Part shown: positions 52,478 to 64,000 of the stretch, one piece after another
Layout: every line of letters starts with the position of its first letter
Position numbering within the stretch: position 1 is the first letter of the stretch
Source: Amoebidium appalachense
Lineage: Eukaryota > Ichthyosporea
Assembly: GCA_963693365.1 (NCBI GenBank)
Contig: CAVNZM010000006.1
Coordinates: forward strand, 5,952,001 to 6,016,000
Direction: 5' to 3'
DNA: 64,000 nucleotides
The notes under the pieces: model-generated
Databases searched by the model: none
Seen by the model: the letters and a program-made list of their open reading frames with translations, nothing else
What the model was told of the DNA's origin: nothing
Translations under genes and position numbers: made by a program

Positions 52478-54657
52478 CTACAACAATAAAGCAGGTAAAT
52501 TAATTTTATTTGTCAATTTTTGTGCTTTGAGTATCCATTTTTGTTGATACTCTAGTATTAGCATACACATAAAAAAACTGATCAATAGTCTAGTTTTTAA
52601 TATACTCGTTTCCTTAACTTTTTTTTCTTAAAGGTCCTCTAGATCTTCCGTACCGATGCCTTTTTGGTGGGTAAAGGCCCTTAGAGCCTGCTTCACCCGT
52701 GCTGAGACTATAGTACATCCCCCCCCCCCCCCCCCCCCCCCCCTTTTTTTGGGGGGGGGGGGGGGGGGGGGGGGGGGGAGAAGGTGACCTCCAAACCTCT
52801 GGTAGCACAATTGTTACGTGTGGGGGAGGTGTCTAATCATCGGATATTGTATTGTTTAGTACACATTTATTTACCCTAAGAAAAGGTTTAAGAAATTCAA
52901 CAGCCATTACACGCCATATAATAACTAAGTTTTTGTGTTGGAATATTTCTGTTTTTCACTCCCACAGTTCGGACGGAGACTATGCATGAACGAAGTCCGA
53001 GTGAAATAGCGTCAATTTGGACGGGTCTGTTTATATAGCCAGGGTAGGCGGACGTTGATTGGCTCAACATAAAACTCACTTGTTCCTAGAGCCACAATCC
53101 GTTAAAAATGCAAAAAGCTGTAAAGACTGGCTCAAGCATTGCATAAGATTTTATAAGTTTATTGTTTGGCACACAAAACACTTAAAACCTTTTTGATCAT
53201 GATGTAGAAAGAAACAATGGTTTTGATTGGCTTCCGTCCCCCGCATTTCACAAAGGAGGGCGAATAATTTAGAAAGGGGAACTAAAAGGCTGAGCATATA
53301 AACCCTTCGAAATAAGTTGCTGTTGAACAGAGCAAGTAATTTAATGTTCAGAAACTTTTAAAAAAAAGTATAGTGTACCATAAGGGCCGATGTTTTCTTG
53401 CTGTTTTTCTATCACGCATGCGCACACGCGATCATAGCAACTCCTTTTTTGCCTCATTTGTGTCAAGGCAAGCGTTATCAGAAGCCAATCACGTTTAGCC
53501 AAAAATAGCGGTAAGAATTCCAAAGGTGGCTCATGAGCTCAGTGGGCCTGGGCCGCCTGGCCGTGGCTAGGATCAGTGCCAAGTTGCCAACAAAAAACCA
53601 AAACCAAAAAAAAAAAAAAAAAAGAAGAAAGAAAGAAAAAAAAGAAAGGGAAGGGCAAAAACAAAAAAAAAGGAATGCTTGGCAATTGCAGTAAGTGTAT
53701 GTACTGATATGGTTGTAATGTGTGTTCTTTCATAGAAAACTGGCCTGTGGACCGGAGGAAGCGACCAATAAATTTGCATTGATAACCGTTCTCACAGGTA
53801 CCGTGACACAAGCACTCTGCGGGCGAAGGCTTCAAGCACGACTCGATGATGATGAACCTGCCTGCACTACCCCATGTGCTATGGCTACCAACTTGATTGT
53901 TTTTGACGAGATTTAAAAAACTGCAATGAACCATGCCCTCATAAAATATGCAAAACCAAGTTATATATGTAAGCTTCAACTGGTCATTTTTTAGACAGAG
54001 TTGTGGACGACATCAGTGGTTTATGATAATCAGTACCTTGAAGGGAACTGGGAAAGGCCCATGCACGTGTGCCAGGCAAATTTGCAATGATAGGATTGTA
54101 AATCAAGTTTTAATTTATACAGTATTGACATAGCATGCAAGAACTACCCATTTTGATCCCACCATGCTGCCAATATATATAACATATAATTATTTGGATT
54201 TCAGTGGTAAACTTTGCCTGATACACTCAACTCCTGCGCCAAGAAGAATAAACCAACCTTGGGTTGTGCACCCGTGGCCATAAACTTACCCAGGCGCTCC
54301 TCGATGATCATGTGACACGTGTGCAAATAGACGTAAGCAAGTGTGTGCATATGCCCCGGCAGATTTCGTGTAAAGCTTATGTGTCTGTGTGAACCTTGTG
54401 TGTTTACGTACACAATGTGCGTCCCTGTGTACACAGGTGTGCAAGTTTGTGCGAGGGGTTTGCTACGGCCGCTGGGTTGTGTCTGTTAGTGTGTCTTGCG
54501 TGGTTTCTCAATGCGTGTAAATTCTTCCAGGCTGGAATAGCATGCATAATGTGCGCACCGGGGTCATTCTCGTATATGCCTTTCTAAGAGTGTACAACAA
54601 ATTTGCCCTCTCCTGAGGTGGTTTCAATGGAAGTTTTTTGTATTTTTCGTGCGCTTT
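52478..54657. other. Upstream region of DGAT2 and spacer
   Basis: Holds a C-tract/T-tract/G-tract inverted block (52720-52779: C about 23, T(8), G about 28) and otherwise unique AT-rich sequence. The missing DGAT2 start exon should be here, but I cannot place it. A-rich GAAA repeats at 53605-53670. No other gene recognised. Confidence 0.5.
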
Positions 54658-54870
54658 CTAAAGTGAGAGGGAACCGTTTCGGAAGCCAAGCAGTAAGTGC
54701 ACAAACGCGCACACATCTTTCGAGAGATCAACGTTAACCGTGGTACTCTGAAATGTTTTTGCATGCAACTTGTCACAAAAGTCGAGAATGAAGGGGAAGA
54801 GTGGGGAGAAGGGGTGGGGGGAGGATACGGGGAGATGGAGGGCGAGTAGGGCGAGGAGCACAGGCTTCAT
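54658..54870 (-). CDS. Possible small secreted protein or first exon, 70 aa
   Basis: The minus-strand frame starts MKPVLLALLALHLPVSSPHP, a textbook signal peptide, and continues PFSPLFPFILDFCDKLHAKT to a stop at 54658. No homology recognised. It may be a whole short gene, the first exon of a longer one, or chance. A related sequence word (CTTCATATTCGAGGG) recurs at 54953. Confidence 0.35.
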   Translation of the reverse strand: MKPVLLALLALHLPVSSPHPFSPLFPFILDFCDKLHAKTFQSTTVNVDLSKDVCAFVHLLLGFRNGSLSL

Positions 54871-55079
54871 ATTCGAGGGGAGGGTAGATAGCAGACGGGA
54901 GGAGGGGGTGGAGTGTTGTGGGGGGTGGGGGCGGACGGGGGCACATGTACAGACTTCATATTCGAGGGAAGAAGAATACAAGCAAAATAACTTTTGAGAA
55001 AATAAAAGGTAAAGGCGGGGAAAGAAAGCTTACACGTCAAGTGAGACTGGTCCTGAGCCTTGTTTTGTTGTATTTTCTC

Positions 55080-55112
<33 letters not shown>

Positions 55113-56782
55113 AGGGAGGTGACAATCCGAGAGATGAAACTAGAAAAATAGGAAAGGTTTACCGCAATAGTGACAGACAAAATGACAAAAAAGCAAGGCC
55201 CCTTAGACCAAACTAATATGTTATTTATAATGGTCTTGTATGCAGGAAAGCTTTATTTAGAGAAAGAAACTGAAGCAAAGCCAAAAGACTGGGAGATTAT
55301 AGAGCAGGTTAAGCAAAGCCCGCCGCGTATCAGGTTGGCCAAGAGCATATATGTGATATGTGACTAATAGTATACTCTAAAGACGCACCCGGTGCGTGTT
55401 TACTCAATCATATCGCCTAAGCTACAAACTTTCATTCAATCAAAAAGCGAGCTAGACCTACGTAATTCGCCAAGCGAGGGGAGCGACAAGCCTTCTGCTG
55501 TTTCCGAAGGGTGGAACCTTCGAACGAGCTAGGGACTGTGGAAAGAGATGGATGTACTGAGGTTGATGGGTGTACTGAGGTTGATGAAAATTCAGAGAAA
55601 TCACTGAATGTGCTTTGAGGTAATCTACTAGATAAAGTGCAGGTGCTGAGTTGCTACTTTGGACGGGTGCACGTCATCAAGCGAGAGAAGTCAGAATCCA
55701 CACGGCGTGATAGCGAGTGCACGATTTTCCAGACTCTCAACTGACTTGTTTGTTTATGGCTCCATACACAACACTAATGAGCCATTTGGAAGAAACAGCA
55801 CTTGAAAGGTACTCTACTGTTGGATTTTAAGGGATAAAACCAAGTTGTTTTAGGCAGAACAGAGAAGCAAGGCCGAACTGTTGTTTTTAGAACGAGTCTT
55901 GTAAGCGAAAACCTGTTTTGGAAAGCAGAAGGAGGATAAAGAACCCACACATTAGAAAGCGAGAGTGGAACAGAAGCAAGGCCAACATGTGCTGTTCAAG
56001 ATGGCATCTGGGCTGGCTGCCGGTGTCAGTCACACTCGTCTTGCTTGCTACCATCCTGACTACGTGAGTGAGACACACTTCCAGTTCGTGCTTGCACGTT
56101 GGTTTACTCTTTCCACAGTGCTTGTTCCTAAAACTCTTGATGTTTTCAGAAGACGAGATGCAGTGACGTCTCTTGCATATTGCACGACATAGGGCCATAT
56201 GGCAAACTTCACACACATTTAAGCTATTTATTTACAAGCAGTGTCACTAGCCAGATATATTATGTTCACTTATTGTTCACTCGGCTATCACACCCCCCCC
56301 CCCCCCCCCCCCCCTCCCCCCCTCCCCCCCCCCCCCCCCCCCCCCCCCGCCCCGCCCCCCACCCTACCCCACCAATCCCATCCGCCTCTCCCCCTCTTCT
56401 ACCCTTCCCCCTTCTTGCTCTCATCATCCGTTTGGGCTCTACCTTTACGATTTCGTTACGCTCTGGGTAAGCTCCTTGGTGCACGGCGTTCATTTTGACT
56501 CACGGCCAAGATGGTCAAAACTTCAAGAGAAATTATCACTTTTGCTCCATTTCCTTCAGTTTTTCTTCTCTTCTGAACATCCCTTCACGCCCCTGGATAA
56601 AAAAATGCATATATCACCTTTCTGGTTATGCTCTTGCTGTCTGTTTTCCTCCTTTTTTGTCCCACCCCTTTTGGTCTTCTACTCTTCCTCAAGCCCCCGT
56701 AGACCTGTTTATGGACAAGATCACCGATATATTTCTCCTGTTCATACCTTCATCGTTTTTTTAGATCCTCCCCCCCTCCCCC

Positions 56783-56813
<31 letters not shown>

Positions 56814-56960
56814 ACTTCCACCCGCCGCCCCCCCCTGGGGGCTCTTCCCTCCCTCAACTCTCCATCAACCCCCTGCGCTCCATCCACGTTCACCCACCCG
56901 CTAACACATCTCTCCCTCCCCCCCCCCCCCCCTCCCCCCCCCCTTCCCCAGCCCCCCCCC
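54871..56960. other. Spacer without recognised gene
   Basis: One G-tract (55082-55111), C-tracts at 56287-56348, 56770-56800 and 56918-56963. Small duplicated words such as GAACAGA(G)AAGCAAGGCC (55858 and 55967). No exon I would support. Confidence 0.5.
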
Positions 56961-56973
56961 CCCATTCCATCAT

Positions 56974-57432
56974 ATGTGGTGGTTCCAAAGTGTGGTGTCC
57001 TTCTTATTAACTGCCCCATGTATTCCTCCGCCAGTGCATCTCTGTTTACTTACTGTGCACCACAACCCCCCCCCCCCCCCCCGGCTCCTTTCGTACCCTC
57101 CTCCCCCCTATCCCCTCTCTCCCCCCTCCCCCTTCTCCCCTCACCCCCTGCCCCCCCCCCCCCCCCCCCCCCCCCTCCCCACCCACCCACCCGGTGCCCT
57201 TGCAACGCACCCATATCCCACGCACCCTTTGTTCAATTGCTCAGATATACGATTGCGGTGGCACGAGGGGATGTGCGCGCGGTTTTTCCGTATATCTCGT
57301 CCACCGGAGGATATGGGCCGGAGAGTTGCATATTCACACTGGGTCTTAGCACTACGGCCGTGCTCGGTTTGTGTTTTCCTCTTCTATTCTTTTGTCTTTT
57401 TTTCTTTTCTTTTCTTTGTTTTCTTTTCTTTC

Positions 57433-57463
<31 letters not shown>

Positions 57464-57532
57464 TTTTCTTTTCTTTTCTTGTTTTTTGTTTTGTTTTCTT
57501 TTCTTTTTTTCTTTTTCTTTTCTTTTTTTTTT

Positions 57533-57575
<43 letters not shown>

Positions 57576-57930
57576 GGAGGCAGGGCATGATCGACATTAT
57601 TCATTGATGATGCATTAGTACCTGTCGGGATAATGTTTTTGACTTGTGGTTATATTACCTTCGTGTAAAATGATTGTTTTTCGGTTTCTGTTTGGCGAGG
57701 AAGTAAGCAGATAACAAGGAGGAGACGTCTTTTTGGTGGCATGTGTAAATTTCTTTTTTGTCTTTTCTTTTCTTTTTTTTTTTTTGGTGTAATTTCCTTT
57801 AAAGCCGGAGGGATTCCCGATTTGGATTTATAAGCACATTGTGTACTTGGTTACGGTGTGGGGGCTTTCACTCACTAATCACGCTGTGATGCTTACCTTT
57901 CTTTATCGATTTTGTTTTTATCCTCCTCCC

Positions 57931-57975
<45 letters not shown>

Positions 57976-58201
57976 ACTCACCATCACCACCCACACACGC
58001 ACACCCATACACACACATACAAACACACACACACACACACACAAACACAAACACACAAATACAAACACACACACACAATCACTCTCGCACGCAGACTCGA
58101 ACACCAACACAGGGACGCTTCTCATTGACGTTCTTGTTGACAGTTTTTTTTCAAAGTTGCTCATTATTGTTTGTTTCTTCCGGCCCTCCCAGGGACAACC
58201 C

Positions 58202-58252
<51 letters not shown>

Positions 58253-58394
58253 CCCCTCTCCCCTCCCCCTTCCCGCGTTCCTTCCCCTGCCCGCATCCCT
58301 ACCCGTCTCTTCCCGTGTGTGCTGTGTTTTTAGAGCATCAGCATTATGTTGTCCGTGGTAAATGCGTACTTCATACTCTGACACATTTTGACCA

Positions 58395-58444
<50 letters not shown>

Positions 58445-58568
58445 AAAAAAAAACAAACAAAAAAACCCACAGGTATCCTGACGATATTTTTGAGATACAG
58501 GGACGTGGCTAGGCTCATCCAACGGTTAGTGCATTCCAATATTTCCCCAATTTTTCCTGAAGAGGTGT

Positions 58569-58599
<31 letters not shown>

Positions 58600-59822
58600 C
58601 CCAAAAAAAAAAAAAAAAAAAAAAAAAAGAAAGAAAGAAAGAAAGAAAGAAAAAGAAAAAAAGTAAATAAAAATAAATAAAAATGAAAATAAAATGAATA
58701 AAAAACCAGTGTGCTTTAGAAAATCTGCATGGGGTTGTCGTCCGTGGTGAATGTGTACGTCGTACTGTGTAATTCCTTCTACACCCCCCCCCCCCCCCCC
58801 CCCCCCCCTCTCCTCCCCCCCCCCCCTCCCCCCTCTCCTCCCTCCCTCCCTCCCTCCCTCCCCCCCCCCCCCCCCCCCCTCCCGCAACCACCACCACCGC
58901 CACCACCCCAACCCAACCCACCCCAGCCCAACTCAACCCAACCCAACCCATCCTACCTACCACCTTATATTGATCAACGTGTAGACCGTCCCTTTTGACC
59001 ATATTTAGTAAATTTCTACTGCATATACTAATTATTTGCCTTTTATGGCTGTTATGTACACAGGCACAGGCATTTGGACGGCAAGTCAATCGATAAGCTC
59101 ACATACCTCAATGATGTGTCCTTGTGGCTCGGTATCGCAATGTTCGGGGGCATGCTCGTCATAGGTGCTTTCCAGGTATCCCCTCCTCCCCCCCCCCCCC
59201 CCCCCCCTCCTCGCCCCTCCCCCTCCCACCCCCCTCCCTCCCCCTCCCACCCCCCCCCCCCCCCTTCCCTGGGCGCCCTTAGTGCAAGAAAGAATAAAAG
59301 ATGTAAAACGAAATACAGATAAAAAGAAGTTGGAGAAGAGGCAAATGAACTGCCAGGGGGTTGGGGGGGAAGGGGGTGGGGGGTGGGGTTGGTTGGTTAC
59401 TGTGGATGACTTGCTCTCTCTCTTCCCTCCAACCAAATACAAAGTCTTTTGGAGCTTGTGATATGTGTGCTGCTGCCGAACCTTCGAAGACTCCCCCCCC
59501 CCCCCCCCCCTCCCCCCCCCCCCCCCCCCTCCACACCTACCCCCCCACACACACAGACACGCAAAACAGCAATGACAACAAAAGCAATTGAACAGCGACA
59601 ACAACAACAACAAAGACAAAAAGAGAAAAGGAAGGAAAGAAAGAAAGAAGGAAGAAGAAAGCAGATTAAGGCAAAGCCTGAGATACTCTCGATAGAAGGA
59701 TAATAACTACGAGTCTTCTGTACCTGTTCAGAAACCCCCCCTCCCGCCCCTCCCCTCCCTCCCCCCCCCTCCTTCCCCCCCCCCCCCCCCCCCCCGTATG
59801 CCTGCACACTCACACGTACACA

Positions 59823-59871
<49 letters not shown>

Positions 59872-60659
59872 TCCACAAACCTTGCAGAATGCAAGGTGCC
59901 GTCACGATCACAACCCTCGATACCCCATTCTCCTTACGTTTTCCCTCGTTTCCCCCTGGACACAATTTATGTGGCTGCATCCCCCCCCCCCCCCCCCCCC
60001 CCCCCCGCCCTCCTCCTCCTCCCCTCCTGTATGCATGCACGTGTGGATGTTGCTACCTTATTCCGTTTTTTATGCTTCACGGCAGTAATAGGACCATCAA
60101 GATAATACAACAGTAAGAATGAAGATCATCCAAGCTCCCCCCCCCCCCAAAAAAAAACAAAACAAAAAAAAAAAAAAAAAAACACATGCGCTCACTTGCG
60201 AGATTTCCCTCGCGCATATGCTGACACATGCACACACACACAAAACAGAACACACGGGTACTAGTCATGCATCTTGTGGGTGTGTGCCTGTCTTTCCCTG
60301 CCGGGGTGGCCTGGGAGGCCGTGCAAGTCTACGTGTCGTTCACCCTGCAGCACTCCCTAGCCACGTGGAGGTATGTGTGTGTACATGTACATGTGTGTGT
60401 GCGCACGCGTGTGTGTGGGGGGGTGGGTGGATGGGTGTGGTGTGTGTGTGTGGGGGGGGGGGGGGGGGGGGGGGGGGCATGGGTGTGGGCACAGGGATGT
60501 GTGGGTGTGTGGGTGTGGGTGTGGTTTTTTACGTGTGGGGGTGTGTGAGCGCATGTGTGTGTGTGTCCGTGTGTGTGTGTGGAGGGTTGGGGGGGGGAGT
60601 GTTGAGGGGTGGGGGGGGGTTAGGTGTTTGTGTGGCTGCGTGTGTGTAGCCGTGTGTGA

Positions 60660-60694
<35 letters not shown>

Positions 60695-61866
60695 GGTGGG
60701 TGGGTGAGCCTCCCCCCCCCCCCCCCCCTCCTCCTCCCCTCCCCTCTCCCCCCCTCTCCTTCTTTCTTCTTTTGTCTGCGTGTGTGTTCCTGTTCTTATC
60801 AGGGGGAAGGGGCGTGAGGGGGGGGAAGGGGAAGGGAGGGAAGTTCTGACCCATCAATCTGTACACCCAACCCCCCCCCCCCCCCCCCCCCTCCCCCCCC
60901 CCCCCTCCAGGCTTGGACTACTCGCATCTTCTTTCTGTTTTGGTGCCCTTTACACGTTTGCCGGTTGGGCCTCCCACTACCTCTCACCGGGCATAGAACC
61001 GGGCCACTGGGACCCCTCCATGCAAGGTGTGTACTGCTGCCTCCTGTCCAATATGAATTTCTCATCGAGGAGGGGGGAGGAGGAGGGGGGGGGGGGAGGG
61101 GGGGGGGGGGGGGAGGGGGGGGGGGGGGCGGGCAGGCCGGAGGGAGGGGGGGGGGGGGGGGGGGAATAAATTTCTTCTACCCTCTGCAGGGGAGGGGGAG
61201 GAGGAGGAAGCAGGAATTCCCTCCGGGGGCCTCGAGGGGGAAGGGATGGGGGGGAGGGTTAGGAGGAGGGGAGCCAAGGAAAAACGTGGGGGGGGAGGGG
61301 GGGGGGGGGGGCAGGGTGGGTTGAAAAATCTTTTAAGTAGTGATCAAGTTAGCGTTTCAGAGATGAAGTAGACGGTGATTTGTCTTCGTACTAAGGTGCT
61401 CTGTTTGAGAAGTGTTGTGCTGTCTCTCATTATTGCTCTTCTTGCTCGTCCACAATAACCCGTCTTTCTCCTCCCTCTAACCGTGACTCACCCCTTTCCC
61501 CCTCCTCCCCCCTCCCCCCCCCCCCCCCCCCCCCCCCTTTCTCCCCTCCCTCCCACTCTCTCCCTGCCCACCCAATATCCAGCAAACACGCGCATGCGGC
61601 ACCCACCCAGACACACATATCACGCACACACACACAAACACACAACCACCTTCACCCCCACCCCCACCCCCTCACCCTCCATCTTACAATTCCCCTCCCC
61701 CACCTCCCCACCCCCATACACACGCATACACACACACACACACAACTCCCCCCTCCCCCCGCCCAACCCCCAACCCCAACCCCAACCCCAGCCCCCACTC
61801 TTCCCCCCCCCCCCACCCTCGCGCACACACACAAACACCCCCCTCTCCCCTCCCCCCCGCCCCTCC

Positions 61867-61938
<72 letters not shown>

Positions 61939-62319
61939 GTTTGCCTTTCACGTAGCCTCTGCCGTAGGAGAGTGGCTGTTAGCAGTAACATACAGTTCCT
62001 TTTTCTGCACACTGTGGCCTGACTTCAGTCGTATGACGGTTGAGGTGCACGTGAGTGATAAAGACATTGAGTCAAACGGAGGTAATTCTCCCCCCCCCCC
62101 CCCCTCCCCCCCCCCTCCCCCTCCCCCCTTCCCCCCCCCCCCCCCCCCCTCTTCCCCTCCCTTCCTAATCTCTTCACAACCCCCTACCCCCTCCCCTCCC
62201 CCCCCCCCTCCCCCTTTTCCCTCTCTCTCTCTCCCTCCCCCCCCTTTCCCGCGCACGTGCCCATCACCACCTTTTTCCCCGGACTCGTAACCTCACTTCC
62301 TCCCCCCGCCCCTCCCCCT

Positions 62320-62362
<43 letters not shown>

Positions 62363-62557
62363 CTCCCTTATGATGCATCAACACCCACCCTCACGCTCCT
62401 CCGCCCTCCCCCCCCCCCCCCCCCCCCCCCCCTCTCCTGCACAGTGCACGGTGAATCAATTTTTGGGTTGAGTTTTCTATACGAGGTGAATCGGGTAGAA
62501 ACGCGGTACCCGGTGGACAACTTGAGTCTTCCCCTTGAGAATGGTCTCTGCTTATGA
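56974..62557 (+). CDS. DRAM/Frag1-family multi-pass membrane protein (7 clear exons plus tentative first)
   Basis: Firm exons 57245-57366, 58473-58524, 59064-59175, 60249-60370, 60911-61026, 61938-62081 and 62445-62557 (TGA); phases match at every junction. Family marks: [18 protein letters not shown] (the PYISDTG..PES signature), [26 protein letters not shown] with [45 protein letters not shown] and WPDF. DRAM proteins sit in lysosomal/Golgi membranes and promote autophagy; Frag1/PGAP2 relatives remodel GPI anchors. About 260 aa from the firm exons, close to DRAM length. The start is probably ATG at 56974 ([12 protein letters not shown], strikingly DRAM2-like), but the frame must shift near 57010 to reach YSSASASL and a CTCT|GTTTAC donor at about 57040. 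Introns are C-rich and (CA)n-rich in sense. Confidence 0.85.
57070..57195. repeat. C-tracts and CCCTCC
   Basis: First intron of the DRAM gene. Confidence 0.85.
57380..57575. repeat. TTTTC/TTCT repeats, T-tract and G homopolymer
   Basis: Pyrimidine repeats, T about 20, G about 32: a TnGn junction in a plus gene, opposite to the usual polarity. Confidence 0.9.
57930..58085. repeat. C homopolymer and (CA)n
   Basis: C about 28 then CA/CAAA variants. Confidence 0.9.
58202..58262. repeat. C homopolymer, about 48
   Basis: Precedes the SINE-like copy at 58322. Confidence 0.9.
58322..58396 (+). mobile_element. SINE-like repeat, tail type B (3' part)
   Basis: CAGCATTATGTTGTCCGTGG, ATGCGTACTTCATACTCTGA, CACATTTTGACCATC, then C about 38 and A(19). 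The element, C-tract, A-tract order is complete here. Sense to the DRAM gene. Confidence 0.75.
58397..58455. repeat. (C)n(A)n tail of the SINE-like copy
   Basis: C about 38 joined to A about 19; ends 18 bp before the acceptor of exon 58473-58524. Confidence 0.9.
58569..58700. repeat. C homopolymer, A-tract, (GAAA)n and TAAAA repeats
   Basis: C about 28, CTCCCCC, A about 25, GAAA about 6 copies. Confidence 0.9.
58706..58784 (+). mobile_element. SINE-like repeat, tail type B (3' part)
   Basis: ATCTGCATGGGGTTGTCGTC, GTGTACGTCGTACTGTGTAA, TTCCTTCTACACC, then C-tracts. Sense to the DRAM gene. Confidence 0.75.
58785..58960. repeat. C-tracts, (TCCC)n, (CCA)n and (CCCAA)n
   Basis: Continuous C-rich simple sequence. 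Confidence 0.9.
59188..59265. repeat. C-rich block at a 5' splice site
   Basis: Begins a few bases past the donor of exon 59064-59175 (GTATCCCCTCC). Confidence 0.9.
59494..59870. repeat. C-tracts, GAAA/GAAG repeats, C-tracts and (CA)n
   Basis: C about 17, C about 17, purine repeats 59620-59665, C about 23 (59777-59795), CA 59827-59868. Confidence 0.9.
59981..60180. repeat. C-tracts with (C)n(A)n
   Basis: C about 25 (59981-60006), C about 11 joined to A-rich (60137-60180). Confidence 0.85.
60371..60745. repeat. (GT)n, G-tract, C-tract compound
   Basis: Imperfect GT and G about 25 (60451-60476), GT 60663-60690, then C about 17. Confidence 0.85.
61070..61165. repeat. G-rich block
   Basis: G-tracts in a plus-gene intron, opposite to the common polarity. 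Confidence 0.85.
61500..61937. repeat. C-rich and (CA)n
   Basis: C-tracts and CA; the last about 70 bp are pure CA and end in the CACAG acceptor of exon 61938-62081. Confidence 0.95.
62088..62432. repeat. C-rich intron
   Basis: C-tracts beginning directly after the donor GTAATTCT, including C about 40 (62317-62358), up to the last exon. Confidence 0.95.
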
Positions 62558-62581
62558 TTATATATATTATAATTACCTGTC

Positions 62582-62668
62582 TCTTTGCGCGTGGTTTGTA
62601 AAATTTGCATTGTGTTGCCCGTCGTGAATAAAAACTCTATGCCCTTTAGAGACGTTTGGTTAATCCCC
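62582..62668 (+). mobile_element. SINE-like repeat, tail type B (3' part)
   Basis: TTTGCATTGTGTTGCCCGTC, then diverged, ending GGTTAATCCCCC, a C-tract and A about 31. It carries an AATAAA (62628) 70 bp past the DRAM stop, which could serve as its poly(A) signal. Confidence 0.65.
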
Positions 62669-62681
62669 CCTCCCCACCTCC

Positions 62682-62734
<53 letters not shown>

Positions 62735-62935
62735 ACCACCCCGACACCTCTGCTTCCCCTCCCCCCCCCCCACCCCTCAGCAATAACCCATTCTACCCCC
62801 CCCCCCCCCCACACACACACACACACACATACACACGCACACCCCCCCCCCACGGTCACATGTACCCCTCACCACCCCTTTCCTGGTGTAAACACCCCCC
62901 CCCCCCCCCCCCTCCCCTCCCCCCACCCGCTCACC
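62669..62935. repeat. (C)n(A)n junction, C-tracts and (CA)n
   Basis: C about 21 joined to A about 31, then C-rich and CA. Confidence 0.95.
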
Positions 62936-63065
62936 ACCACCACCATCACCTACGCTGCTCGCCCTTTGGCGCCTTTCGCCTCCGTTTTATTGTGGAGGCA
63001 TAGGAACATTTCTGATTCTGACTGAACTTTTGGTTTGGTTTTCTCTCTTTCTATTTTTTCTACTC

Positions 63066-63375
63066 CCCCCCCCCCCCCCCCCCCCCTTTCCTCCCCTCCC
63101 CCACCCCACCCATCCACCCACCCACCCACCCATCCTCAGCCCCCCCGTTGTATTATTTTCTCAATTTGCCATTCTTTTTATAGTTTTATGATCCCCCCCC
63201 CACCCACCCACCCACCCACCCACCCACCCACTCCTACCCCTCTTTCCTCTTCCCTCCCCTGTACGATCCCCCCCCCTCCCCCCCCCCCCCCCCCCCCCCG
63301 GCCCCCACCCCCCTCCTTCCTCTTTCCTCCTCCCTCCTCTGCACAATCCCCCCCCCCCCCCCCCCCTCCCCCTTC
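63066..63375. repeat. C-tracts and (ACCC)n
   Basis: C-rich simple sequence with ACCC/CCCA runs at 63110-63132 and 63200-63231. Confidence 0.9.
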
Positions 63376-63397
63376 CCCCCGCGCTCCCTCCGGCTCG

Positions 63398-63466
63398 GAA
63401 AATGAACTCTCAGGATTCTGTACTGTACTCTTTGTGACTTCGTACTCTGTAACACATTCTAACAAC
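63398..63466 (+). mobile_element. SINE-like repeat, tail type B (3' part)
   Basis: ATGAACTCTCAGGATTCTGT, ...TTTGTGACTTCGTACTCTGT, AACACATTCTAACAACC, then C about 26. Sense to the exon candidate that follows. Confidence 0.7.
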
Positions 63467-63528
63467 CCCCCCCCCCCCCCCCCCCCCCCCCCCGCCCTCC
63501 ACCCCCTCCCCCTCCCCCCCTTTAACAG

Positions 63529-63612
63529 AATCAAGTGCAGTTGCCGAAGAATCTACAGCGCTGTTGGCAGGGCGATAGTGTTATCTACCTATGTGATGAC
63601 TATAGAGCCGGG
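63529..63612 (+). CDS. Possible exon of a further plus-strand gene
   Basis: Good acceptor (pyrimidine run, TTTAACAG) and donor (GTAGGT) around 84 bp that are open in two frames (NQVQLPKNLQRCWQGDSVIY or IKCSCRRIYSAVGRAIVL). No family recognised. Confidence 0.3.
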
Positions 63613-63654
63613 GTAGGTGTGGGCTGGCTATGTTGCGAGACCCGGTCATAGGGC

Positions 63655-63900
63655 ACACACACGCGCACATGTACAGTCACACACGCGCAGGCACATGCAC
63701 ATGTGCACACGCGTGCACACCCACACACACTTACGCGCACGCACCGACACACACACGAACACACACACACACACACACACAAGCACACACACGAACTCAC
63801 GCACAAACACACACACACACACACACACACACCGTGGCATACACCAGCACGACGTACCTTGCACATGCACACACACACAGAAGCACACACAGTGTCACCA
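63655..63900. repeat. (CA)n/(CACG)n array
   Basis: Imperfect CA to the right edge region; no gene. Confidence 0.9.
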
Positions 63901-64000
63901 TCACTGCATTCTCAGCATAAACTTACGTGCACACTATTGCACACAAACAACGCCAAGGATGATGAAAAGCACCGCACAATGTCATGATGTAGAAATGTTA

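Noticed and set aside
57070-57230. Pro-rich N-terminal extension of the DRAM protein
   Set aside because: C-tract intron; the acceptor at 57244 and the phase show where coding resumes.

Overview
This window is nuclear DNA of a eukaryote. Almost every gene is split into small exons (30 to 165 nt) by introns with GT...AG ends, and reading phases carry across consecutive exons. The gene families (Dbl-type RhoGEF with PH and C2, DRAM/Frag1, DGAT2, THAP-DDE transposase, F-box/LRR, BRI3-like) are eukaryotic. THAP, BRI3-like and DRAM genes lean towards an animal or a unicellular relative of animals, but I cannot name the organism. Introns and spacers are packed with (GT/CA)n, (TC)n and long G or C homopolymers. 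Homopolymer lengths, and some one-base frame breaks, may therefore be consensus errors.

Layout. 1-4.6 kb: scattered minus-strand exons, one with a VPS62/DUF946-like motif, among minisatellites. 5.0-24.4 kb: a minus-strand gene of about 25 exons coding a DH-PH-C2 Rho guanine-nucleotide exchange factor. 24.4-26.2 kb: promoter-like spacer with a perfect hairpin. 26.2-29.65 kb: a complete four-exon plus-strand gene for a small cysteine-containing secreted, probably GPI-anchored protein; its last intron holds a 562-bp hAT-like MITE with 8-bp target-site duplication. 31.4-31.7 kb: minus-strand BRI3-like membrane protein. 32.2-35.75 kb: a candidate DNA transposon with an intact THAP-DDE transposase on plus and an XPG/FEN1-type nuclease fragment on minus, bracketed by a 16-bp inverted repeat. 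36-39.5 kb: a large CA array, a palindromic AT-rich minisatellite and an orphan copy of an exon of the secreted gene. 39.5-41.1 kb: minus-strand F-box/LRR gene with several frame breaks. 41.4-42.05 kb: (TC)n/(TA)n. 43.0-44.4 kb: intact intronless gene for a secreted Tyr/Lys/Asp/Gly-rich repeat protein. 45.5-46.4 kb: two exons of an unrecognised minus-strand gene. 46.9-52.5 kb: minus-strand DGAT2. 52.5-57 kb: largely without recognisable genes. 57.0-62.6 kb: plus-strand DRAM-family membrane protein. 63.5 kb: one possible exon.

The genes do not form a pathway; they are ordinary neighbours. Two things stand out. First, a dispersed SINE-like family (at least 18 copies, one 5' head with two alternative 3' tails, each ending in a C-tract often followed by an A-tract) lies in the sense orientation of the surrounding gene in every copy found. 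Second, introns often begin with a C-tract immediately after the 5' splice site. Together these suggest an intron-associated repeat process specific to this lineage.
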